From contig NBBA01000017.1 of the NCBI GenBank assembly GCA_002794785.1, positions 744,001 through 808,000 on the forward strand: a stretch of 64,000 nt of DNA, in the 5' to 3' direction. Made by a program: the position numbers and the translations under genes. Source of the DNA: Coniferiporia sulphurascens (taxonomy: Eukaryota > Basidiomycota > Agaricomycetes > Hymenochaetales > Hymenochaetaceae). Below are positions 22,470-31,807 of this stretch, in pieces. Below the pieces are notes generated by a model. That model saw only the letters and a program-made list of their open reading frames with translations, was not told where the DNA came from and ran no database searches. Every line of letters starts with the position of its first letter. Position 1 is the stretch's first letter.

Positions 22470-24285
22470 ACCCCGATGACGCACCGGCTACCAAGGCTGG
22501 GACACCGCCGGGGTTCAGGTAGACCCCAACACCCTAATCCGACCCTCAATCCCACTAAGATGGCTGGGGATATGGTGGGATCCGGGCCTCTCCTTCAAAT
22601 CCCATGTAGAGCGCATGCGCTCCAAGGGGCTCTCCACACTCACTGCCCTCCGCATTCTAGGCAACACCCAACATGGTATCTCGGCCCTCCTCCTCCGCTG
22701 CCCCTACACCTCCTGCGTACACTCCGTCCTCTCATGGGGAGCACCAGTTTGGTATCACAGCAGCCACCAAAAAACATTGGTAAACCGCCTGCAGGCTGTG
22801 CAAAACACGGCTTGCCGCTGGATCCTAGGTGTCTTTAAAGGCGCCTCCCCCCATTCCACAAATTTTCTTTGTTCTGTTCCCCCTCTTTCTTTCTATTTTG
22901 AATATATAAAGACGATCCATTCTCTGCGCCTATGGCGCACCCCTCACTCTATTGGCCATAAACTTTTTAAAAACATAACTAATAGACCTTTCTCCCTTTC
23001 TCTGCAGGTCCGAGCCCCCTGGGTTCAACAAGTCCCTGCATACACACATCCCCCGTCAACGGACCCCCTAGCCTTCACGCAAGGCCGAGTCAGCTTCACC
23101 ACCCCTGCTACCCCAGTCAGCACAGACACGTGAAAGTCTTTCGCAATGGCCGCATGACAGCTCGGCTCCACCCCCCATGTCCAGGTATTCACAGATGGCT
23201 CCCGCATTGACAATAAGTCGGGCTCGGCCATCTGCGTGATGCTAGGCCACACCTGACTCCGGTCACACCGACTGGAATCCCCCACCTGCGCTACAGCAAC
23301 AGATGCCGAGGAGTTCTCTCTCGCAACGGCACCAGGCTGGGTAGCACGCCGCCTCCCGGCTCAACTGTGTGTCGCATTGGACGTCTTCTTCCTCTCCGAT
23401 TCACTGACTGCCCTCCACCTCTTCCAAACATGGGCGGCCACCCCTGGCGCCCACCTCCTACACATCTGGAAAGCTGGAGTGGAGACTCTACTGGACTCGT
23501 ACCCCCAGCTCACCATTCATTTTGTGTGGTGCCCCGGCCACTCGGACATCCCTGGCAATGAATGGGCTGACACAGAGGCGAAACTGGCAACCAAGCTCCC
23601 CCCATCCGACTTGAAACCATCCACCTCGGCTCTAAAAGAAGCTGCCGTCTGCACTCTCATGGACAGGTGGACTCTCGCAATTGCCCGCCCCCTCGCCTCA
23701 ACTGCCGATAAATACCTGGCAGTACAAGGCACCCCGTCACGCCGACCCTGAAAGCTACTCATGCATGTGGTTGACCACCCACGAAGCGAGCTCTCTGCAG
23801 TAGTGCAGGTCCTCTGCCGCACCGGTCCCTACGGGGGTTACTGGCTGAGTTTTGACTCAGCCTACTGTCGATGACACGGCCTGATCTCTCACTGCCAGTG
23901 GCACAACCACCCCCCATGGCCTGCCCAGTCGACCACCCACATCCTCGGCAGCTGCAGCACTTTCCAACCATGGATACGATGAGTATGGCCACCATGAGAC
24001 CCCCTCCCAGTCCACCACTCCAAGTGGGCAGACAAGAACCACCTCCCGGTTTTGCGCCGATGGCTAAGGCTAATGGGGCACCTAAACCGCCTTTCAGACT
24101 GCGCCGCAGGGGCCATAAAGCTAGCGTATGCCGCAATGGACCTCGACAGACACCCAACCAACGAGGATATGGACATGAACCTCCTAAGGGACTACATGTG
24201 TCGTATGCTCGGACACCGAACCCAGGACTCGGACCTGGCCCTTTTGGAGCTCTCAGGTATGCTCCCCCCATTTCCTCACGCTTAA
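22470..24285 (+). pseudogene. L9 ORF2 fragment: RT palm end, thumb, RNase H, C-terminus
   Basis: The thumb region is open from 22615 to 23133. Then stops occur around 23134-23260 (several Arg-to-TGA), with RNase H FTDGSRIDNKSGSAI, DAEEFSL, FFLSDSLTAL and GHSDIPGNEWAD. The C-terminus has stops at 23749, 23875 and 23982 and ends at TAA 24283-24285. The first residue of the Cys/His motif region is altered (HCQWHNH). Confidence 0.87.
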
Positions 24286-24605
24286 TGCCTGCCTTTCGGA
24301 CTCCTACAGATACGTCTCGGCCAGCGCTCTTGCCATCCCTTTCTCAATTCTAAGCTTCTTACTTTACCTGCCCTCACCCACTTGGTTAGTTCATAGTGAT
24401 ATGTACTCCTCCTTCTCCTTCCCTTGTTTCCAAAACGAATAGGGGCTCTACACACTTCGGCACCCTCATGGGAGCAGAGCCCCCGCCCAGTTTCATGTGA
24501 TGCGCGATGACAGGTGCCTCCGTTGTTATGTAGTTAGGGCCCCCCCTTTGGGGGGCAGCTTGTAATTATGTAATACTGCAGGAATAATAATAAAATAAAA
24601 TAAAA
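22470..24605 (+). mobile_element. LINE fragment L9 (subfamily A2) inserted in inverted L7 sequence
   Basis: 5'-truncated in RT (GYQGWDTAGVQVDPNTL). It ends with the type-A 3' UTR and a mixed AAT/AAAAT tail near 24585-24605. Flanking TSD AAAGGGCAAGGACCACCT is at 22452-22469 and 24606-24623, an 18-bp exact match (the first As may belong to the tail). This proves insertion into a minus-oriented LINE. Confidence 0.94.
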
Positions 24606-24864
24606 AAAGGGCAAGGACCACCTGAGGATAGCGTGGTCAGACAGTAGGGAGGGGTCGGAGGTAGCTGAGTCTAAAATGGCATTGGGGTTGACCGAGGGTG
24701 GGGCCCAGATCATGTCAATGGGGCACTGACGATGATTGCCATCGGGCTGTGAGTCACAGTCAGGAAGATGGGCCGGCACTAAGCTGTGCCCATGGAAGAA
24801 GTCATCGAGGGGTTGCACCCCCAAGTCGTCTCTTCATGGGACGGTGAATTCGGACCACAAGTGG
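24606..24864 (-). pseudogene. Inverted L7 continuation: endonuclease C-terminal half
   Basis: Minus-strand EN: GVQPLDDFFHGHS, LPDCDSQP, CPIDMIWAPPSVNPN and SDHAILRWSLPF, with the catalytic SDH intact. The right end GGACCACAAGTGG (24852-24864) is the reverse complement of the last 13 nt of L7 at 19928-19940. This piece therefore follows directly on L7 once L8/L10 is removed. Confidence 0.85.
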
Positions 24865-25835
24865 TTTTATTTATTTATTTATTTTTTATTATTATTCCTG
24901 CAGTATTACATAATTACAAGCTGCTCCCCTGAAGGGGGGGCCCTAACTACATAACAACGGAGGTGCCTGTCATCACACAACACATGAAACTGGGCGGGGG
25001 CCCTGCTCCCCGAAGGGTGCCAAGGTGGGAAGGGCCCCTATTTAGGAGGAGAGGAGGAGAAGGAGAGAGGAATACTTATCACTACACAAAACCAAGCAGA
25101 TGAGGGCAGGTAATGGGGGTAACTTAGAATTGGAAAGGGAGGGCGAGAGCACCGGCTGGGACATATGTGGGAGAGTCCGAAAGGCGGTCACAGAGTAGAG
25201 GGAAGGGGAGGAAGCGCACCTGAAAGCTCCAAGAGAGCCGGGTCCGGGTCCTGGGGACAGGGTCCAAGCATATGACTCATGTAATCCCAGAGGAGGTCCA
25301 AGTCCATATCTTCGTCGGTCAGGTGTCCCTCCAGCTCCATCGCGGCAAAAGCCAAGTGGATGGTGGCGGAGGTGTGGTCAGAGAGGTGGGTCATGTGTCC
25401 TGTCAGCTTTAGCCAGCGACGCAGAGCCTGGAGGCGGTTTTCGTCGGCCCACTCGGTGTGGTGGGTCGGGAGAGGGTCATGTGGTGGCCAAACCTTACGG
25501 ATCCATGGCCGGAAAGTACAGCAGCTGCCCAGGACATGGGCGGTGGCTTGAGCAGGCCAGGGGGGGTGGTTGTGCCATCGGCAGTGTGAGATCAGACCAT
25601 GTCTGCATTGGTAGACTGAGTCAAAGCTCAGCCAGTAGCCCCTGTAGGGACCGGCACAGCAGAGGATCTGGGCAACCACCGAGAGCTCTTTTTGTGGGTG
25701 GTCGACCAAGTGCGTTAGCAGCTTATGGGGTCAGCGGGAGGGGGCCCCATTGACAGCGAGATACTTGTTGGCAGTCGAGGCGAGAGGGCGGGCGAGTGAG
25801 AGTGACCATCGTTCCATCAGAGTGTTGACGGTGGC
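24865..25835 (-). mobile_element. LINE fragment L10 (A1), inverted partner of L8
   Basis: Minus-strand 3' end of an A1 LINE: AT-rich tail at 24865-24897, type-A 3' UTR, ORF2 C-terminus (complement 25188-25835, ending PPLPSTL-stop), cut at the RNase H/linker border (VNTLMERWSLSLA) by the chimera C1. One Arg-to-TGA lies near 25736. Together with L8 it forms an inverted repeat of about 0.95 kb around 21869-24864. It may also be the 3' end of L11 (same subfamily and strand), separated by C1 and a deletion. Confidence 0.85.
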
Positions 25836-26783
25836 CATCCTTCTTGTCCTCTTACCACCACCATCTCACTTTTGCTCTGGGGTCGTCTCTGGTCAGTCAC
25901 AGCAACCCATGCTCTGCTCTGGTATACTACTGGGGTGTCATGAGAGAAGGCATCTGACTGCGCACCTTTTGTAAAGGAGCACTGCTCACTGGTCGCCGAG
26001 GCGCTGTAGCGGTGTCGCTGGATGGCACAAGAGGGGCTTAACTGCTCGCCAGAGGGTATGCAACCTGTCGAAAACGTTGCATTGGGGGGGGGTGACTCGG
26101 TGAGGATGAGCCTTCTTCACGTCCACGCTGACCTTCTCGAGGCAGTGTGCTCACTGGTCCGCCTCTCGGCGGCACAAGGGAGTGTACGCCTGCCAGTCGG
26201 GGGGGGACACAACATTAACGTCCCTAAGGGAGGGCGGAAACCCCCTGCCCATCTAGCGGTCGGCTTCGGCCGGGAAACCTTGGGTTCAGGGAAACTCGGA
26301 TCTAGGGCCATGTAGTCCTCGGCATAGACTAATCAAAGAACTGCCATCCCCAAATTCCGAGAGGGTGTCTGATGATGGCATTGGATGCTATAAGGACATA
26401 GGGGTCTCATAACACGTGGCGTTGTCGGTGATAACCAGCCGATGCGAGAGCAACAGGCCACCATGGGCCCTCGGGGGAGATGGCAGGCCCCTACTCGCGA
26501 ACCCTTCACTGGGAACAACGGGAGGTGGTCGGTGCTCCACTGGGGGTGGTTAGTCATGCGGACTCCCTGGCAGCCTCGAAAGAGATAGGCCGGGGTCCAA
26601 GCCTCTGGCAACATGGAGACTTGTGTACGTTGTGGATCCAGAAGCGGGACTCCGTCCTGAGTATTCCCCGGGGTTTACCCTGGGCTCCGAAGCATGTGCA
26701 TGGGAACGGGAAACTCACGTTGGGGCAACCTGACCTCTGAGCAGGCCATAGCAGTGGGGGGTAGTTCCCTTCATTCGGCTTGA

Positions 26784-26798
26784 GAGGACTAAATCCTC
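26784..26798 (+). other. Conserved hairpin in non-coding body (C1)
   Basis: GAGGA-CTAAA-TCCTC forms a perfect 5-bp stem. The same 15 nt occurs in every body copy: 29105-29119 (minus), 35832-35846, 37069-37083 and 62779-62793 (minus). It is followed by a second short inverted pattern, GGGGGTAATTCCC. Persistence in copies that are otherwise diverged suggests a structured RNA; function is unknown. Confidence 0.65.
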
Positions 26799-27413
26799 CG
26801 TGGGTTTGGGTGGGGGTAATTCCCACTCCGAGCTTAAGTTGATTCCCATGATCCAGCAGCGCTCTACAGTGGAAAGCGGGGCAAGGGAGGGAATGTGTAG
26901 GGTAGGGGGGGCATTCCAATGGGTGAAGTAGTGCTGATGGCGCCGTGACCTTCACCTGGGGTGTTCTCCTGGCGCGGCACGCCTTACCCAACCCAGCCCG
27001 CCGTAGAGGACAGCGTGTCGTGTGTAAGGCCTATTAGCTCCAGGCAGCGATGTCACGAGGAAGGTGTATGCATAGTGATGGGTCCCGCAAGGGCGCCCTT
27101 AATCTTGGGCCCTTTTGGAGCTCTCAGGTACACTCCCACCATTTCCCTCTGACTTGTGACTGCCATTTGGATTCCCCTCAGTTTCTTCTATGGCAATTGC
27201 AGCCACTCCTTTTCGCTTCTAAGGGACTCTCTCTTCCTGACCTCGTTTTAACGGTTCCGGTTTTCTGTAGTCGTGATATGTATACCTCCCTCTTCCCCTC
27301 TATTTATCCCTAATAGGGTGTGTAAGTACACTAGGCCTCCTTGGAGGCACGCACCCCACCCAGTTTCACTCGATGAGCGATGACAGGTGCCTCAGTAGTT
27401 AGGTAGTTTACAG

Positions 27414-27432
27414 GCGGCCCCTCCGGGGCCGC
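27414..27432 (+). other. LINE-B 3' UTR hairpin
   Basis: GCGGCCCC-TCC-GGGGCCGC is an 8-bp perfect stem about 25 nt before the conserved CAGCAGGAATAAT tail junction. It replaces the C-run/G-run hairpin of type-A 3' UTRs at the same position. Copies lie in C4 (near 38231-38249) and C5 (near 55183-55201, minus, slightly mutated). Confidence 0.75.
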
Positions 27433-27475
27433 AGGTGTATTACATAGCACAGCAGGAATAATAAATAAATAAATT

Positions 27476-27679
27476 GGGGATACCGGCGATCCCTGAGGGG
27501 TGCCTAGGTCGGGTTTCTGGGCGGTTGGGAGGGTGGTGCCATCAAAAGCAATGGTGACCTGCCAGTCCATCATGAAGGACAAACACCAGTCTGCCATGTT
27601 GGGTGGGCACTGGAGGTCCAGCAGTTGTCGGTGGAGGAGCTGTGGGTGTACCGAGTTGAAGAACCCCTGTATGTCGACT
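27476..27679 (-). pseudogene. L11 ORF2 middle fragment (RT motifs A-B)
   Basis: Minus-strand RT: DIQGFFNSVHPQLLHRQLLDLQCPPNMADW...TAQKPDLGTPQGSPVSPI, cut on the left by the C1 tail. It is the direct continuation of 30036-31807 once C2 and one copy of its TSD are removed. The motif A Asp and motif B are intact; motif C is lost. Confidence 0.9.
27665..27679. repeat. TSD of C2 (left copy)
   Basis: CCCTGTATGTCGACT, repeated exactly at 30036-30050. Confidence 0.93.
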
Positions 27680-30035
27680 TTTATTTATTTATTTATTTAT
27701 TATTCCTGCAGTATTACATAATGACAAGCTGCCCCCCCAAAGGGGGGCCCTAACTACATAACAACGGAGGCGCCCATCATTGCACATCACACAAAACTGG
27801 GCAGGGGCTCTGCTCCCCGAAGGGTGCCGAAGTGTGGAGAGCCCCTATTTAGTAGGAAACACATCAAGAGGGAGGAATACATATCACTACGAACAAACCA
27901 CACGGTTGAGGGCAGGTTAAGGTAAGAAGCTTAGAAGTGAAAAGGGAGGGTGAGAGCGCCGGCCGAGACGTATCATGAGGAATTCGAAAGGCAGGCATCA
28001 GTCGGATGGGAAAGGGGGGAGCATACCTGATAGCTCCAAAAGGACTGGGTCCGAGTCCCGGGTTCGGGGTCCAAGCATACGGCGCATATATTCCCTAAGG
28101 AGGTCCAAGTCCATATCCTCGTCAGTGGGATGGCCGTCAAGGTCCATCACGGCAAAAGCCAGCTGGATGGCTCCAGCAGTGCAGTCGGAAAGGCGGTTAA
28201 GATGCCCTGTCAGCTTAAGCCAATGGCGCAAAACCGGGAGGCAGTTTTCATCAGCCCACTCTGAGTGGTGGACTGGGAGAGGGTCCCGAGGTGGCCACAT
28301 GCACCGTATCCACAGGTGGAAGGTGCTGCAGCTGCCAAGGATGTGGGCGGTCGACTGCATGGGCCAGGGGGGGTGGTTGTGCCATCTGCAATGCGAGATC
28401 AAGCCATGCCTGCGGCAGTAGGATGAGTCAAAGCTCAGACAGTATCCCCCGTAGGGACCAGCATAGCAGAGGACCTGCGCAACTGCAGCTAGCTCATTGC
28501 GTGGGTGGTTGACCAAGTGCATGAGGAGCTTTCAGGGTCGGTGTGAGGGTATGCCGTGTACTGCCAAGTATTTATCGGCGGTCGAGGCTAGTGGGCGGGC
28601 TAGTGATAGCGTCCATCTTTCCATAAGGGTGCGGACGGTGGCTTCTTTTAGTGCAGAGGTGGAGGGTTTAAGGTCGGATGGAGAGAGCTCAGTCACCAGC
28701 TTAGCTTCCATGTCAGCCCATTCATTTCTGGGGATGTCCGAGTGTCCAGGGCACCATACAAAATGGACGGTGAGTTGGGGGTATGAGTCTAGCCAGAATT
28801 AAGAGCGCCCTTGCGGGACTCAAACAATGTGTGTACCTTCCTCGGGATATGCAGCCGACCAAAACTGCTCCCGCTGTCCCCTACGACATATGGGCGCTAT
28901 ATTGGAGCACTAGGGTAAGGCGTGCCATGCCAGGAGGCCACCCCGGGTGAAGGTCGTGGCGCTGTAGGCACTACTCCACCCATATGGAATGACCCCCCTA
29001 CCCTACACATTCCCTCCCTGACCATAGAGGTCCTGCAGAGTACCACTGCGCTTCTGGGAATCAACTTAAGCCCATAGTGGGAATTACCCCCACACAAACC
29101 GACGGAGGATTTAGTCCTCTGGAGCCACTGAGGGGAACTCTCCCACAGCACTATGGCCTGAGACACTACACTTCAGCATGCCAGGATGCTGACACATGCT
29201 CCATGCAGGCCCTTTCCTGTGCCCTGGCACGCACTTCAGAAACAGCCATTACAGCCGGAATACTCAGGAACCAAGGTCATGGGACAAGCGCCCAGTCAAC
29301 CCCCGGCCCCCGCTTCTGGATCCACGATTGTACCAGGATCTCCGTCTTGCAGACCTGACCCCAGTGGCAAAGCCGTCCCAGGGAGTAAGGGCTACTAACC
29401 ACCTCAAGAGGGTCCAACCCACCCAAGAGGCCCATGGTGCCCTGTCGCTTTTCAGCATTGGGTGGTTCTTACCGCCACACCATGTGTTATGAGCCCCCTA
29501 TCTCCTTTTAGCATGAGGTGCTGTCATCAGAGACCCTTTTGGGAATTTGGGGGGGCAGTTTTTGATTTGTCATGCCAGGGACAACACGGGCCCCGAGGTG
29601 CCCAGAAGGGTATTGCTCAGCACCCGAAGGCATGATCCGAGTTGCCCCGAACCAAGATCTCCCAACCGAAGTCGCCCACTGTGAGGCAGGGGGTTTCCCC
29701 CCCCCCTGTGAGGACATTAACGTCATGTCCCCCCCCGCCAAGCCCACATACAATGCAGGCCCAACGAGCATGCCACCCCGAGAGGACAGCGCAGACGCCA
29801 GAAGGATTGCAAGCTCACCAAGAATCCGACCAGTGGCAATGTTTTTGATGGGTTGCCAAGACTGCCGGCGAGCTCTGCGCCCGTTCCCCACCACATTACG
29901 GCGACCGACGACCAACCCCGGCACACCAGGGTGAGTCGGAACCTTCTCTTGTACGATGCCCAGTCCCAGAGAGTCCAGACAAGGTCAGGTAGCTGCGACT
30001 TCCCCCCAGCCAACCCCAGTCGCAAAACCGAGATG
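27680..30035 (-). mobile_element. Chimeric retroelement C2: complete body fused to A2-LINE 3' end, with TSD
   Basis: A complete minus-strand chimera inserted in L11. TSD CCCTGTATGTCGACT is at 27665-27679 and 30036-30050 (15 bp, exact). Body: 30035-28797 (5' end CATC, 3' end GCAAGGGCGCTCTTAATTCTGGC). LINE part: 28796-27680, subfamily A2, starting at RNase H LDSYPQLTVHFVWC and including the type-A 3' UTR and AAAT tail. The body is diverged from C1/C4 but shares blocks, including the GAGGA-CTAAA-TCCTC hairpin (29105-29119). This copy shows that body plus LINE tail moves as one unit. Confidence 0.9.
27998..28796 (-). pseudogene. C2 LINE part: ORF2 C-terminus
   Basis: The RNase H end (GHSDIPRNEWAD), an Arg-to-TGA near 28532, then open from 28522 to the stop at 27998: LVNHPRNELAAVAQVLC, GPYGGYCLSFDSSY, HCRWHNH-x9-HILGSC and DEDMDLDLLREYM. 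It belongs to subfamily A2. Confidence 0.88.
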
Positions 30036-31807
30036 CCCTGTATGTCGACTGCTAGGACCAAACATACACGGCCCTCTGCATGGGCACACTCTGCAATCTG
30101 TAAAAGGTGTTGGGCAGTGTCATAGACTGAGTGTCCCTGACACCCCCTGTACTGGTTGGGTGGCAGCCAGTCCCTTGTGTTAGCGAGGAACTGGAGCTGG
30201 TTAGCTATTATCTTTTCGAGGAGTTTCCCTAGGGTCTCCTCAAGGGTGATGGGCCAATAAGATCTTGGTGAGAAGGGGTCCTTCTTGTTAGGCTTCCGTA
30301 GCATTACCACTTTTGCCGCCCACCAGCACTTAGGGTGGTGCCCCATGCGTAAGCAGTCATTGAAAAGGGTGAGGATCTCGGCGGGGTAAGCATCTACCAC
30401 CCATTTTAGTGGGCGGTAGCCGATCCCCGAGAGGCCTGGAGCCAACAAGTTGGAGGTGTCGGACAGTGCCCCCATGAGCTCCGTGAGGAGTATGGGCGGG
30501 GCAGCTGGTTGGAGGGGAGGCGGTGGGGTGGGAGCCGCTTTTGGGGGTGGGGGGGGTGCGAAGAAAGTCGTGCAGAAGAGCTCACCTTTCTCGATGTCCG
30601 ACTGGGTGAAGGTGCCATCGCGTTTCTTGAGTGAGGGGATTGGGGTGGGTCGGTTGCCAAGGCCTCGTTTGGCCCAGCTCCATATGTTGGAGGCATCCAC
30701 CTGGTCGGCTTGTTCAGCATAAAAGTGCCGTTTGGCCGCTTGTACACCACGTTTGAAGGCGTGGCGGGCTGCTGATTGCTGAAGGGGGGTGGTGGCCGTT
30801 GAAATCGTCTGGAGGAGCGATTTGCAGGTCGGGGTCCACCAGGGGACCTCGGTTTTTGATGGCTTGGCGAGTCTGGTGAAAGGGGCGAGGGTGGTGATCA
30901 TAGAGTCGACCACAGCCTGCGCTTTGACATCGAGGGTGGTGGGGTTGTCTGCTGATATGAGGAAGGCAGATTCGAGTAGTGGGAAGGCGATGTCGGACCA
31001 TTCCTCTCTGTCGGCTGGGAGAAGCTGGCGTGTTTTCATGACTGGAGGTGGGGGCCGGGATGGCAGGGACCAGCGTAGCATTGTGTGGTCGGACAGTGGG
31101 GAGGTGGTTGATGACCCCGAGTCTATAATGGCATCAGGGTTGATTGCGGGTGGAGCCCAGACCATGTCAATGGGGCACCATCGATGATTGTCCATGGGCC
31201 ACGAGTCAGAGTCCGGGAGGTGGGCTGGCGCAAGGCCATGCTCCCGGAAGAAGTCATTGAGGGGTTGTGCCCTCAAGTCCTCCTGCCGAGCTGCAAGGAG
31301 TTCGGACCATGAGCGGTGGCGATGGTTGAAGTCGCCGGCCATGAGCAGAGTAGAGGCCAAGACTGGCAGGAGCATAAAAAGGAACGACTCACTGGGGTAT
31401 TGTGGGGTGGTGGTGGTACGGTCCGGCGCATGCATACCATAGTAGTTGCAGAGGCGGATGGTTATTTGGGAGCGGATTTCGATAGTGAGGACGTCGGTGC
31501 CGGACGAGGCAGTGCCGAGGACTGACCATGTGGTTGAGGGGATGGCCCTGGATACATACATAATGACCCTTGGCCTGGTGGCTGGGGGAAGAATGGCTGT
31601 GTACCCTGGGAGGGAGGGTATGTTGAGGACCGGTGTGCCAGTTGGGTTGGTGAGGGATGGCTGGAGACCGATTTGGTACCATGGTGGTTCCTGTAGCAAA
31701 ATAATGGTGGGTGGGGATGGGTCAGTGGTGAGGATCGGGATGAGGGAATGGACCGTGGCTAAGGAGCGGGCGGCATTCCACTGAAGAATGGAGATGTCTC
31801 TATTCAT
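30036..31807 (-). pseudogene. L11 ORF2 5' part: intact EN and RT fingers
   Basis: Open for about 590 codons from ATG 31807 (MNRDISILQWNAARS) to the C2 junction, the best preserved EN in the window. It has LLQEPPWYQIG, TYVSRAI-type region, MAGDFNHRH, WCPIDMVWAPP and SDHTMLRW, then the linker (TKPSKTEVPWW type), RT entry GYRPLKWVVDAYP, PITLEETLGKLLEKIIANQL and VLAVDIQG (motif A). The chance open frame continues into the C2 body and should not be read as part of the protein. Confidence 0.92.

Larger units (their letters stand above)
25836..27475 (+). mobile_element. Chimeric retroelement C1: non-coding body fused to LINE-B 3' end
   Basis: Positions 25836-27104 are a non-coding body that begins CATCCTTCTTGTCC and ends AAGGGCGCCCTTAATC. 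It then switches abruptly to the last codons of a subfamily-B LINE ORF2 (LLELSGTLPPFPSDL, stop near 27158), its 3' UTR and an AAAT tail at 27455-27475. The body is almost identical to that of C4 (36122-37389), but the LINE part is much shorter (about 370 nt). No clear TSD is seen; both flanks are A1 minus-strand LINE, with RT to the right and the C-terminus to the left, so insertion may have been accompanied by a deletion. The body shows no conserved ORF. Confidence 0.85.

Noticed and set aside
26333..26614. 93-aa minus-strand ORF in the body, also present in C4 (36618-36899)
   Set aside because: It is shared only because C1 and C4 bodies are nearly identical; I do not find it kept in C2 or C3, so it is not evidence of coding.
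25836..27104. Body as an rRNA, tRNA or snRNA gene
   Set aside because: I recognise no rRNA core motif, no tRNA cloverleaf or A/B boxes, and no Sm site plus snRNA fold. The origin stays unknown.
29723..31807. Single 694-aa ORF joining L11 EN-RT to extra residues
   Set aside because: The last 100 or so codons lie in the C2 body; the junction is the C2 insertion site, so the fusion is accidental.
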